Shown: positions 13,601 to 25,850 of the stretch, piece by piece
Layout: every line of letters begins with the position of its first letter
Position numbering within the stretch: the stretch's first letter is position 1
Position numbers and translations under genes: made by a program
Notes under the pieces: model-generated
What the model saw: only the letters and a program-made list of their open reading frames with translations
The model's database searches: none
What the model was told of the DNA's origin: nothing
Source: Phylloscopus collybita
Taxonomy: Eukaryota > Chordata > Aves > Passeriformes > Phylloscopidae
Assembly: GCA_027886175.1 (NCBI GenBank)
Contig: JAJNNQ010000029.1
Coordinates: 5,140,501 to 5,204,500 of the forward strand
Length of the DNA: 64,000 nucleotides
Direction: 5' to 3'

Positions 13601-15452
13601 TGTACTGCGATTGCCTAAGACCTAATGCTTATTTTATTGGCACGGTAATACTACAAATCTTTTCTGTAAATTCAAAGAAACAAGTTGTCAATCGTTTAGT
13701 TTGCCTTTTTTACTCCTTAGGATTTATAACCACCTGCCTCCAACCACTTACTTATTTACTTCAGCACAAAAAACAAAATTGCCAGAAACAGGCTTAAATT
13801 AACCTACACCCAGTTCCAGTCCATTTTCAGTCATCTGAGCTGCCTGTTAAAAATCATGAGTTTCCCCAACAAGCAAGAAATGGGCAAGCAGCTACTTTAG
13901 CTTGAAATTCTCCACTACAACAATTTCTAACATTTTTTCAGTCACACACAAGTACCTTAGTACTAAGAGCAACACCACGGTACTTTGTGTGCAGAAGAAA
14001 AGACAGGCAAAGAATGTGAGCATTCCTGAAATCCCATAGCTCTTAGACCAGACAACAGTTCCATTGACTGGCTGCAGATGTAAACAGCCAGCCACTGTGA
14101 ACATACCTTAGTGATATGTAAAGGAAATTAGCATAGGGAACTAATCTGCGACATAGTTCAGTAGATTGTAGCTAGTGTACATGACCAGTGACAAGAAAGA
14201 AGGCATCTAAAGAAAGAGTATATGATAAAAAAGCATCCAAAACTGGCACAGTAAGCAGAACTGACAGACAGAGTCAGCACCACATCTCTATATACAAAAC
14301 TAAACTGGCCAGATAAGGCAAAATGTCATTAACCAGACTGAGATGCAAAGCAATACAAAATCTGCACAGGACTGCAGAGACAGCTGTAGAAGCCACACCT
14401 TTTCCCAAAACACTGGAAGATAAAAAGACTTCTTTCAGTATCATTGAAATCAACGATAACAGCCAGTAACTGAACGTTTACCAGAGGCAGCAAGCAACAG
14501 ATTAACAATCCAAAGATGTGGTTCTGTTTCCCTGGTATTCAGGGAGTTCCAGGTGATCTGCAGACTGACAGTCTTTTGAGTGACCTTATGCAAGGCACAG
14601 AATATGCCTCACTTCCAGGGACTTAAGACACTGGTGGTAATAGCCACCAGAGCATAGAAGCATTAATAACAATAAAGTGTTTAATTCTCTTTATTGCTTT
14701 TCTAATGCTATTTATCAGATGGAAACAAAAGGAGATGTCCTTTTGTGGTGGTGCTTTGTTGTCGATGTTGTACAGACAACAGGCAAACGCTCTGAAAATG
14801 GCAAAACTGAACACCACCACTCTATACACAAAAGGCTCTACTACTGCGGCAGATGCAACTTGAAAATCTTTGACACAGTAATTACATGTAATCCTAAAAC
14901 CTAGAAGAATTTGACAGCTTTTATTATATCTACATACATTTCAAATAATTATTGATTGCCACTTTTAATATTGCAGCTGGAAAGGAGCTCCTAGATAGTG
15001 AGCATACCTGACTTTAAACCTCAAGAAAATAAATTACGAAATTGATGACATCTAAATGGCAGTCAACCTTCAATCAGTACATTATTGAACACTTCCACCA
15101 TACAAAGAGTCAGCAAAGTACCACAGAAATTTGCTATTTTTCTCATCAATTACCTACAAACCAAAGCCCTGTGATCAAGAAACCACATTGGCCTCTACCT
15201 ACTTCTCTACCTACTTCCCAGCAAGCGGTTCATTTACAGCACACAGCAGAAAGACATCCTATTATCAAAACATTTATTACATACTGTATAGGCCTCTTAC
15301 TATAAAACTATGAAGTAGTAACACCTTAACACAAAGAAGCGTGCACAATTGCTTAGTTTACAAATTAAAAAAAAAAGAAAAAAAAGAAAAAGTTCAATAA
15401 GGAGATGAGATGAAACCATCTCATTAGCAGAGAAATTTAGAAAAGCAGAGAA

Positions 15453-15490
15453 AATATTTTACCAATATTTTGTAATATTGGTAAAATATT
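15453..15490. repeat. Perfect AT-rich hairpin, 17-bp arms and 4-base loop
   Basis: The left arm AATATTTTACCAATATT (15453-15469) is the exact reverse complement of the right arm (15474-15490), with the loop TTGT between. It lies in intron 5. It could be a cruciform-prone site or the remnant of a small inverted-repeat element. No target-site duplication was identified. Confidence 0.85.
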
Positions 15491-17585
15491 GTAAAAAATG
15501 CAGAAGCCTACATGCCCAAATATTTCTCTTCACATCAAAGGGAATTACATCACAGAGTTCACAGGAAAAATTCAATATGTCAAAGACTGAATTCCTCCTC
15601 TGTTTCAGTTCTACATATTAGCCTCTCAAAAGGTTCTGGAAATGAAATATACCAGCTTCATCAGTGGTTTTGTTTTGAAACTAAGTCTTGCCCTTTAAAA
15701 TACAGAAAAATATCTGCAAACAAATTGAAACCAAGAGCCATGCGTTGGATTTTTCAGATATCTTCCAGAACACAGATCACCAATATGGTCATTGCTCTTC
15801 ACCAGGGATTCTCTATGTCTAGGAAAAGGGTAAGCTTTCATCTTTATTAAAAATCTATATCTTGCATTGGTTAATTTTGAAAAAGTAAATTAAGAGGAAA
15901 CAGCTGCTAAAAGAAAAAGGGGAAGAGGGGGAAGAAAAATGATGTAAAATTTGGTGATGTTTGAATGCTGTAAACTAACATAAATGACTTGAAGGCATAT
16001 GCTCACATCTACTCAGATCTTCAATACAATGCCTGTTTTCCTCATGCAAATTACACATGCTGCAAATTCCAGTCTAATATACAGTATATACTCACCTTCC
16101 CTCCTCCTTTTCCTCTTCTAGTTGGAAGTACCACCTTCCCTTGTCATGACAAGTATTTTAGTCAAGATATGCCCACAGGATGCACGCATGTGTACACACA
16201 TATGCACCTAAACAGCATCCAGGGCTCAGAGACAAGCCTGTTTTGTCTGCAGATGGTTAATAAATCAGGGGAAAGAACTAATCTCTCACAGGTTTAATTC
16301 TGGGTATTTAACATCAAAAGTTTTCAAAGGAAAATCGTAGCAATCTGGTAGCTTCTAGATGTGACAGCCAAGAATGTTACAAAATGTGCTGGAGTTTCTC
16401 TTTTGCAATAATTTATCTCAGTCCAACAGCCGACCTCTCTACACCCAGCACATTAATCTACCTTCCAGTCCACCCATCTGGAGCAGAAGATTGGGTCCAT
16501 TTAGCTCAGCTAGGTATTATATCTCCCATTTCAGGTAAATCAGATCCTGGAGCACACAAGACCAACTCTGCAGTTCACGAGACTCCCTGAGTTTTTTGAT
16601 TGCACAAGACACTAACACCATTTCTGCCACCCCACCTGGCCCCAGAAAGAAGCTGGGCACAAGATCAACAGGGATATGAGGCCACAAAACACATTATTGA
16701 CACTAAATGCTGCACTTGCTGGGCCTGCAGCAGTCCCCACCACGGCTGTTCTTTGCTGGCAGCTGCTATCAGAGGATTCCACACTGTCCACACAGGCAGT
16801 GGAGAAAAAGACACTTAATGGACAAAGATGGAAGGAGAAAAGGTATAATTTCTCCTACTGGTCACATTCACTTAGTTTTTTCTATCCAAATCAGCCCTCC
16901 ATGAAGGGAGGCTCCTGGCTCCCTTTCCTTCCTGCCTCCCTGCTGCTGGGGATGTCAGCTTCCCACTCTGCCTCCAGAGTCCAGCTGATGTGACAGGATG
17001 TTAGAAACACTCCATTTCTGCCCCTCATACACAAAGGAGGAGAAACCTCCAGCTGGTGAGTGAAATCTTTCCCCAGCTGTCACAGGACAATATGTACAGA
17101 GCAAAACCATGTATAAAAAAGGCAAGGAGATGGCCTTATTGTTATATAATTTTTCCACTTATTTTCTAGATCCATATACCTGAAAACAATATGCTACAAT
17201 ATGCCACAGACCTGAGGTTGCTTTAACTTTTATATAGCCTTTAAAGTGAAATCAGTAGAGTTTTATTTGCGTGGAGAACAGAGCTGTTGCTAATTTTTCT
17301 CAAGTAGCATGTAGTTCTGAATTTTCCCCCTGTGGTCCTAAGACCAGAATTTTTGAAAGAAAATAAAGGCTTCATTAACTGTAAATACCTGAAAAAAATT
17401 CAAGTAGGTAAAATTGAGCTATGAATGTCTATTGAGCTTAGAAACACTAATATTTAGTTCAACAAATAGACATGGATTCTATATAATACCTATGTGCTAT
17501 CTACAATCAGTATTCTGTTTCCCTGCACTTGAATAATAGTACATTCTTAAAGGATCAAGAGAAGAACAAACAGGTTTACATGAAC

Positions 17586-17992
17586 TGAAGAAGGGCCTTG
17601 AAGGGATGCTATATGAGGTGTGGCTGAGGTCACCAGGCCTGGAAGAGACTGAAGAGAGACTTCATTGGGGTCTTCAACTTCCTCACCAGGGGAAGAGGAG
17701 GGGCAGGCACTGATCTCTTCACAGTTGTAACCAATGACAGGACTCAAGGAAATGCTATGAGGATGAGTCAAGGGAGTTTAGGTTGGATATCAGGAGTGTG
17801 GCTGGGCACTGGAACAGGCTCCCCATGGAACCAGTCCCAGTACCAACCCTGTCTGAGCTCAAAAAGCATTTGGACAATGCTCTTGGGGATACGGTGTTAA
17901 TCTTGGGGCATCCTGTGTTGCGCCAGGAGTTGGACTCCATGATCCTGATAGGTCCCTTCCAACTCAGAATATTCTGTGATTCTATGATTCTA
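17586..17992 (+). mobile_element. CR1 LINE fragment, 3' end (intron 5)
   Basis: The sequence follows the CR1 3' end: CAGGCCTGGAAGAGACT, then GGTTGGATATCAGG, GGGCACTGGAACAGGC, GTTGGACTCCATGATCC and TCCCTTCCAACTCAGAA. It terminates in the 8-mers ATTCTGTG and ATTCTATG, as expected for CR1 insertions. It lies antisense to NTRK2, about 175 bp from the donor end of intron 5, and is heavily 5'-truncated and diverged. The left boundary is approximate. Confidence 0.88.
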
Positions 17993-18166
17993 AGTCCCAG
18001 AACCATTCCATGTGGGACAAAAGATCACTGAGTGGTTAATATCTCTAATGAAAACTTTTCCTTTAGAGCATTGTTGTCATCCTGAGAAGTAGTTTGTAAA
18101 AAAGCATGTTTGTTTTTCCCTGGCTTACAGTAATTTAGCAGTAGTTTTATGTCTAAAGAATATTAC

Positions 18167-18321
18167 CGCAGTTCGGGACCTTCATATCCAGCAAGGCTGT
18201 CCTCTTATTGTTGTCATCTATGCAATATAAGTCCTGAGTTTCTGTGTAAAACTTGGTCTCTTGAAATTTCTTGATCCACATGATTTCACAGGAACACTTG
18301 AACGGATTGTCCACCAATATC
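18167..18321 (-). CDS. NTRK2: NTRK2 coding exon 5: LRR C-terminal cysteine cap
   Basis: The exon is 155 bases, residues 142-194. It begins ILVDNPFKCSCEIMWIKKFQ and ends DMKVPNC plus one base of Asp194. The four cap cysteines are Cys151, Cys153, Cys175 and Cys193, the TrkB LRRCT pattern. The exon shifts phase from 2 to 1, so unlike exons 2-4 it cannot be skipped alone without breaking the frame. The acceptor is TTTTCCTGTAG. The donor, G|GTAATATTC, is the weakest of the eight because it lacks the usual G at +5. Residues ETQDLYCIDD and RTALLD differ slightly from the chicken protein as I recall it. Confidence 0.95.
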
Positions 18322-21300
18322 CTACAGGAAAAAACGCCAATTTATTTAGAAGGCAAAATATGCCACGCATATAGAAAAAAAAAAAAAAATGAGGGGCAGG
18401 GGGGTTCCAAGCATTCAGCTGGGTGAAAATACAAATTAGTTAGGAAGGTTAAAGAAGGCAGATTGAACCCTTTCATTGAGTAGCATAATGTATGCACCCT
18501 TGGTAAGCTCAGTGCAAAGCTGCCAAGTTGGGAACAGTTTCCACGTAGGGAATTAAGAGCTGCACGCACTGAGGACTCAGAATATCATAGCCAGAAGAGA
18601 TCACACGGGATTTGGCTACTATTTCCAATTCAACAGTGTAAATCAGGAGCCTGTGGAGAATGGCCACTCAAGAAGCTCCATTTGATTTTATAAATCAGGA
18701 AGAGATTAGAATTCATCTCTTCTACACCTGAGCCACCACTCTGTTACCTCAGAACTGGTTTATTGCTGTGGGGTGGTAAATTCTTTATAAAGTCAGTCTT
18801 GGTTTATACAAACACTCTAACAAACTTTAGTCACAAAAAAGGATTTTGCCTAATCTTTGAAATTCATCTGCTACAACACTCTAGAAAAACTTCACAGTGA
18901 AACCATAGGCAATGTCATGAAGAAATACTAAATGAAAAAAACAGCCCTGAAATAGACATTGATACAGTACCCTGCATGGAATTCAAACCACAGGTTAGCA
19001 AACTTAACGAATTCTAGTTTTAAAATTTAATAAAACTACACAACAGTGTAATGTAATTCCATGCATGTTAAATATGAACAGAAATATGTCCACATAAACA
19101 CTGACCAGTATTAATTTTCCTTCTACTGAGATACATGAGATCCAATAAAGTAGGTGAGCAAGTGTCTGTTTAAGACATTTCACTACCAGGAGAACAATCA
19201 CTCTTAATGAAGTGTCATGTACAGTAGGTCAAGCTTCTTGGAGAATCTATGCTCATAAATGCCTCCTGAAGACATGAAGTGTGAAAATCATGAAAAAAAT
19301 CATCTTAGAGCCATAACCTGTTCCCCCAAAAGCCATTCCAAGTTCTTTGAGGAGAAACAACTGCAGGGATCCGCCAAAGTGTGTGAAGGAGCAATTTGTA
19401 TTCACAGAAGTCATCTGCTGGACTTTAACACAAAGCATGAACAAAACTGGTTTGTGCAAGACAGAGTTGATTCCTTGGGTCAAAGCCTATGAAATGCATT
19501 TTCAAAACAGTGGCATTCACTTCCATCTTCTGTTTCATCCTATGGTTTCCTGGTAAAGAGAAATTTCTCTTGACCAGTGGTGGAGCAGTCTTCAAGTGTT
19601 TTAATTTGTGCTCAACCCATCTAGGGAATCAGGCACATCATTGGCAGGATTCTAGACGCATAATGACCCTCTACAGACACTTGTGTGAAAGAAAAACGGA
19701 AAGCAAATTCCGAATCTTTACCTTGGTAGATCTAACTTTAAAGCTGCAGTTCATTTGTTCTAGAAGAAACCTTTCAGGGTGGCATCCCCTCCTCCGTAAT
19801 GCCTGGTGACTATCCTCTACTACACCTTATTCCAAACTTCTCATCTCTTTACGTTTTGATTTGCAAGAGTACTAACAGGACAAACACACTTGTTTATTAG
19901 ATTTAGGAGAAGTTCTTCAGAAGCTATATATGGCAATATTCATATCTCAGATCCACATACCAACACTTCTTTCTCTCCTGTTTCTAATCTTCCAGCTATA
20001 TCTTGAACACTTATCAACAGAAATGTTCAAATATACTGCATTTATCACTCCCTGTCCTTCTTTCAGGCTCTGCTTTTATCCCTCCACTCTCATTCCCTCA
20101 TTTCCCCCACGTCTGTTTATCTCGCTTCATAACAATATCTGTTTGCATAACTTTGGTTTGTCTAGTCCTACGCTCCCTTTCCCAAGCCCACAACACTCTA
20201 CCTCAGTTTTGTATCCCCTTTTTCTCTCAGCTTGTACATATATCATCATGCATTGCCTCCACACCTCAAATACTACTCACTTTAACCTTCACACTATCCA
20301 TTTTTCCCATATCTGGCTCACTCCCACTACCTTCGCCCTGCTTCTTCATGCAGAAACAACAAAACAACAAAGGTCATGGAGCAATGGGAGAGCTTTGCAA
20401 CGAGCTAGTCTCCTCACTAGAGAGCTCACAACTGTCAAATTATTAAAGAGTATTCCAGTGAGCAGTGTACCCCAGGCCACAAAGAAAATAATTATACCAA
20501 CCTAATTATCAACAAAATATACCTAAGGGGCCTAACCTCTTATTGTGCCACTGAGATTTGCCCATTTCACTTCTCAAATGCTGAAGTTCACCAGAAGAGG
20601 CCTAGGATTGCATGTCAGGTGCTTCATACGTGGACTGGCACTTTGGACAAGTTCTGACTCTGCTCTGAGATCCAGGAGAGCAACTTCCCTCTTCTTTGCA
20701 GCCCCAGCTCTCCCAGAACCTCTTGCACGCTCTCTGCATATTAACAGAGAATGCAAAGGATGACCAAAATTTTGGAGTATATATCAATAAGAAAATATGG
20801 CAGATGTAACAGAGAATAAAAAATATTAGTTCTGAAAAAATAAAAAAAGAAATGTTTACCAGTGCTTTCATTGCAAAATGATTATATAAAGCACAGTGCA
20901 ACTCAAGAATTTGAGAAGATAGAAATACTCTTAAATAGCCAGCCACAAGCATATAAGCTGTGTAGCCACTGTAAGAATGAGAGACAATCTTCATATGAAT
21001 ATCTCCAAAGGACCGTATTTTCACTAGTTCAAATATTTAAATAAACACCAGTAGTTTTATGTGAGGTAACGTCACAATAAAATATCTTAAAGCTGAAGGA
21101 AGAGGCTATTCTGACCTTTACATTGCTTTAAAATATATACCTAACCTTCTTGAAGGCCTGGAATAAAAATCTCTGCATTTAAGTGTTCAGAATTGATGCT
21201 TTCTTTGGACTAGAACTGCACCTCTAATTCCTGATGGACCTCAACCTTCAAGAGAACAAACTTCAAAGTGTTATTCTTCCATTCCAGCCAAAAATAAACT

Positions 21301-21325
21301 CATATTTTAAGAAATGACAACTTAC
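18322..21325 (-). other. NTRK2: NTRK2 intron 4
   Basis: A 3.0 kb intron with donor GTAAGTTG and acceptor TTTTCCTGTAG. It includes a CT-rich plus-strand stretch (about 19930-20340) that produces a long but uninformative open frame. No transposon is recognised. Confidence 0.88.
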
Positions 21326-21394
21326 AGATCAGACAAACCCAGATGGCGAAAAGGCTTCTTGGACAAACTTGAGAGCTTATTTCTGGATAAATTG
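21326..21394 (-). CDS. NTRK2: NTRK2 coding exon 4: third leucine-rich repeat
   Basis: Sixty-nine bases encode residues 119-142: NLSRNKLSSLSKKPFRHLGL followed by SD and a split Leu. The acceptor is TTTTGCCACAG and the donor GTAAGTTG. It is the last of three symmetric LRR exons (75, 72 and 69 bases) and contains the NxL pattern of an LRR turn. It joins exactly to the LRR C-cap exon at 18321. Two large introns flank it: 6.1 kb upstream in transcript order and 3.0 kb downstream. Confidence 0.95.
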
Positions 21395-23824
21395 CTGTGG
21401 CAAAAGAAAAAAATTGCATTAATTAGAATTGCTTCTTCTTATACTGAAAATACAGTTTCTGTCTCTTGAAAAAGCAATTAAGAACTAGAACCAGCTCTAA
21501 AAGTCTTTTGACTTCAGTTGTAAAAGGCTAGTGTTCAGTCTTACTTCATGGTTTGAAGGGTTTTAAGGGCTTGAATCCAGTCAGCATCTAATGTCAAATA
21601 TATTCAAAATCAAACTCAACAGGGATCAATATTTTCAGTTTTAGCACTTTGTCAATTGCAGAAAAGCAGCAGATTTAACTGTGTTTCAAAAGTATTTTGT
21701 AAAGTCCAGGTGTTAATTATATGCTCAATTTATTCATGTGAAATGGGTGTATCCCTTTCTTTGATGCTGCACCAAACTCTGTACTCATATAAGCCCTCCT
21801 CACATGCTAGCACACATCCACATCAGAGCTTTTTAGTTGTTCTTTTCAAACTGCATGTGCAATACGCACCCACAAGGAAGATCAAAAGGAAAACTGTAAA
21901 ATGCCTGTATTGGGTTCTTTTATGTCAATTAAGCATTTACCGTTTCCAGTGGTAATTAAGTGAAAGGTATTCTCCCATTATGCAGAGCAAAGAAATGTTG
22001 ATCTGAACCAAAAATATTCCTCCCCTCATAGGCCTACAAAACTGCTTTCTCCACCCCAAAGCAAAATAATGCTGTTTCTCTACAGTCTTACCAGTCTATG
22101 AATTAAAGATAGTGAGAGCAGTAAACTGTTTAAATGTCAGCGACTGGTGAAATGAAAATCAGTGTTATGAGGCAAAACACCATGAGTTTTATGTGGCATT
22201 ATAGGTGCTATAGGGCCTCCACACTTAGTGTTGCATTGAATCTAAAACCAGGGATTAAATATCCTTTTTTTTTTTTAATCTGACGAAAGAACACAGTGTT
22301 TACTTCCCAACTTTCAGTCGCTGATCTTTGAGTACAAGACAATTTTCACAGAAATTACATGTTGGATATTCTGCAAATGTTTAGAACAGAATCAGAGATA
22401 TTATATTTATATTTCACCACTGATTCCTTCTAGCAAAGAAGAGCCTGAATTTAACAAACTGACTGGTCCTTACGTGTGAGAGCAAAACATAGGAGCTACT
22501 ATTTCATTAGTCAGGTGAACTGCACTGCCCTATGGCAGGTGCTGGTGGAAATGTCTCATGGACCCTGATCAGATAAATCAACATTAAGGCACAATTGGCA
22601 TATAGAACAGAAATTATGTTTAAGCAAACACTGTTAACTATACTTTTTTTTTTTCCCCTAGTATGCATATGCTCTTTGTTGGGAGGTTGAATAAAAGAAG
22701 CTGTATCCTCATACTGACTTGAGCTTTTGCCTCCAACATGGAGCCACATCAAGCCCCATCCCTCCATGGGAAACCCTGCACTCACCACACAGAAGAATCG
22801 CTCCTGTTCCCACAGCTGACCAACAGCACATAGGGAGGCTCCTGTGGTATTGCCAGACAAGGCATGCACTTGCTTCTCTTACCTGCAGATCAAATAAATC
22901 CTACCTTTCCCAAAAGACAACCAGATATACAGTGTGCTTTACCTGGAGACCATTGCTATAAATTTATCACCTTAAGCAATACTTTGACAGTAAATTTTAT
23001 TTATATATATTTTTTTCATAAAGTGAGCACCTTTTATTGACTACAGAGATGCCTACTGCAATCTCCTTAATTCATGCTCAGTGGAAAAAAAATCACTGCC
23101 GGGTTTATTTTGAGGCAGTTAATGATCCCACTTCCACTTTCATGGAAAGAGAATATTAATTAATTCCCCAGTATAACTACACATAAAAAGACCATGGCAA
23201 GCAGCCCAAAGAAAATACATCAGATATTCTAACGGGTCTTTTTCTTATAGAAAAAAAGTCATGAGTACAGAGCCTGGCCACAAAGCTAGACTTAAGGAGA
23301 GGACCAAGATTCAGTCAAAAGTATGCTTGTGTTTTACATGAAAATATCAAACTCACTTTAAACTTACTAGCTCTAATTCAGCTTAAAGCAAACCAGTGGC
23401 AATATGAATAGAACAAAACCAGACTGTGAAACTGGATATTTACAGAGCTAGCAACACAGGCAGAGTTCTATCACCTCTAGTGCTTCTGAAAAGGGGAGGC
23501 AACAAAGAAGAGGAGGGAACAGTAAGAGAACTGAGGAAAAGAGGTGAAGACAAGGCCATTTTGCTACACTCAGTCTCCCTCCACAGGCAACAGCCTGCTC
23601 TGCCTATGGCTGGAACCAGCCCTGAGTGCAAACAAGGGGAAATCCGCAGTAAGGTTAATCTTAAATGGTTTCTTTTGCCTACCTTACCTAAACCTGAACA
23701 GTGTAGAGATAAAAACACATTTTAATAACTGGATCTGTATATATACACTGTGCTCACAATTTGTGATTCAGTGATAAACTTAGATGCAGGCTAGCACATA
23801 ACAACAACTGTTTTTAAAAGTTTT

Positions 23825-23861
23825 TGTAAATAGGCACTTGCTATGAAAGTGCCTATTTACA
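23825..23861. repeat. Perfect hairpin, 15-bp arms and 7-base loop
   Basis: The left arm TGTAAATAGGCACTT (23825-23839) is the exact reverse complement of AAGTGCCTATTTACA (23847-23861), with loop GCTATGA. The arms are not simple AT repeats, so a chance origin is less likely than for a TA-rich palindrome. The stem is shorter than a usual miRNA precursor, and pairing does not visibly continue outward. Confidence 0.8.
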
Positions 23862-25460
23862 CTCTTAAAGGTACTGACAATATACCATGCATGTGTATTA
23901 CATAGGTCCATTAAATTACTCTTAGTAGCAGATAGGCTTATAAACTACTAAAATGAGACTCTTGGCTAACTTGAGCCTATGGGCAGTAAAAACATCAAAA
24001 TTGGACGAGCAAGGCTATTAATTACACTTTAATAGCATCTATTAGGACATTTATTTTCCTGTTGTTTATGTCATTACTCAAATCTTCTCATGACAGGTAA
24101 GTTTAGAAAGATACCTGGGCTACATAAGCTTTCCCAAGAAAATAAGGAAATGACAAAAAAGGGCTTGAGAAAATGTGTGTTAATAAGTTTCTTTTAAACT
24201 CATATTCCTGTATGATTCATAAAATAAATACTTTTATATGATATAGCTCCTTAACTACATCAAAAGATTTTTCATAGAACAAAAAAAGAAAGTTGTAATA
24301 ATATAATAGCAAAAATAATGCTTACACAATTACATCTATCTTCAGAAAAATGCTTTTTGTTTTCTTTATGGGATAGTAATTTTTTTTCAAATATAATGTA
24401 AGACTTCTCAAAGACCTGTACTCATAGATTGCCATTGCAAAATAAAATTCCTGTAGCTAATAGTTTTCACTGTCCCCAACATCAACAGGAGCTATACTTC
24501 CTTCATAGGCAGTCAACAGGATTTTTATTGCTGATGACAACAAGCCATGATTCATGGGGCTTTCAGAAACATTTTAATGTGCACAATGACTTGCCAAAGA
24601 AAACAAACAAATGTATTTTGCAGGGATAACAGATCAGTCTTGGTAAAAAAATACCTCCATACTTACTGCTTTGTTCTGAGCATCTAGAGCAGCTGGTACC
24701 ACTTAATATTTTCCTTCTTATCTGGGCTTATCCTGTGTCTGCCAATATAACTAAATCCCCACCAAAAGAAAACACAGTACAAGACTGGATAAGCTCCTGG
24801 TCCATACTGTAAGTATTCTGCATCAAGAATTCATCCATATCAACAGATGTCAAGTCAGTCTAATTTGTTTCTAACAAGGAATTTCATGAGTTACAGCTCT
24901 ACTGTAACTCTACCAGTATTCCCAGCTTGTATTCTAAGTCTTTATTCTGTATTCTTGAATAAATGTATGCCCAGTTTGACTATGCGCTCAAATGAAGCTC
25001 CTCCTATGGCTGAAACACTTTAAAGGCACCCTACCCAAGTGGATTCTCTAAAGCCTAGCAGCTCACAAATATACTTTTCCCTCCAGTGGTAACTTTGATA
25101 CTGTCTGTCTGTTCTGTTCAACACTAAGTTTTCTGAAAATCTGTTTACCTGTGTAAGTTTTGGTTACAAGCAAACACTTGTCTTTGGTTACAAGTTGGTT
25201 ACAAGTTTCAGACACACTCTGTGACTGCATGAAACCCATTTCCCTAAAGCAACAAGCAAACAAGCCTCTCAAGAGGATCATACCAGTTGTAGCACATTCT
25301 GTGATGCTACCTGCCCAGACAGCTGGGAAGGTCTTCCAAAATTCTGTTTATCTTTCTCCAAACTAAACTCATTGCTTCTCACACTGTACTCATGGTCACG
25401 GAGAGAACTGATTGCTTTCCTCATAATTACCCTTCTTTTAAAGATAATATGAGTACAGAA

Positions 25461-25850
25461 GCATAGAATCATAGGATAGTTTGGGTTGGAAGGGACCTTT
25501 AAAGGTGATCTAGTTCCAATTCTCCAACTTCTTCAACTACACCAGCTTACTCAGAGCCCCATCCAATCTAACTCTGAATGCTTCTCAGGGTTGGGGCATC
25601 CACCATGTCTCTGGGCAACCTGTGCCAGTGTTTCATCACCCTTATTGTAAAAAACTTCTTTGTTATACTAATCTAAATCAATCCTCCTTGATTTTCAAAT
25701 CATTATTCTTGGTCCTGTTGCAATGATATAAGTTCCTTTTCAATCATCTCTTCATTGCACTGAACACACTCGGGCTCTGAGCCTCCTTATATTATTTCCT
25801 TTACAAGCTCCTTATGGCTCCACTGCTATTCTCTGTAGCATCTTTCAAGA
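25461..25850 (-). mobile_element. CR1 LINE fragment, 3' end (intron 3)
   Basis: On the plus strand it starts GCATAGAATCATAGGATAG, then TTTGGGTTGGAAGGGACCTT, and continues through CATCCACCATGTCTCTGGGC and AACCTGTGCCAGTGTTTCA. This is the reverse complement of a CR1 3' end with its terminal 8-mers. The insertion is in the same orientation as NTRK2. The upstream (right) border is approximate because the sequence is diverged and A+T-drifted. Confidence 0.87.

Larger units (their letters stand above)
5259..18166 (-). other. NTRK2: NTRK2 intron 5
   Basis: A 12.9 kb intron with the weak donor GTAATATTC and acceptor TCTATCATAG. It contains a (GGAAT)n array at 7611-7660, a perfect 17-bp-arm hairpin at 15453-15490 and a CR1 fragment at about 17586-17992 close to exon 5. 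The rest is AT-rich unique-looking sequence in which I see no gene. The open frame at 12586-12969 shows no recognisable protein. Confidence 0.88.

Noticed and set aside
19930..20505. 191-codon plus-strand open frame with an ATG
   Set aside because: It lies in a CT-rich stretch of intron 4, composition is dominated by Leu, Ser, Pro, Phe and His, no domain is recognised and no splice or promoter context is seen. A chance frame.
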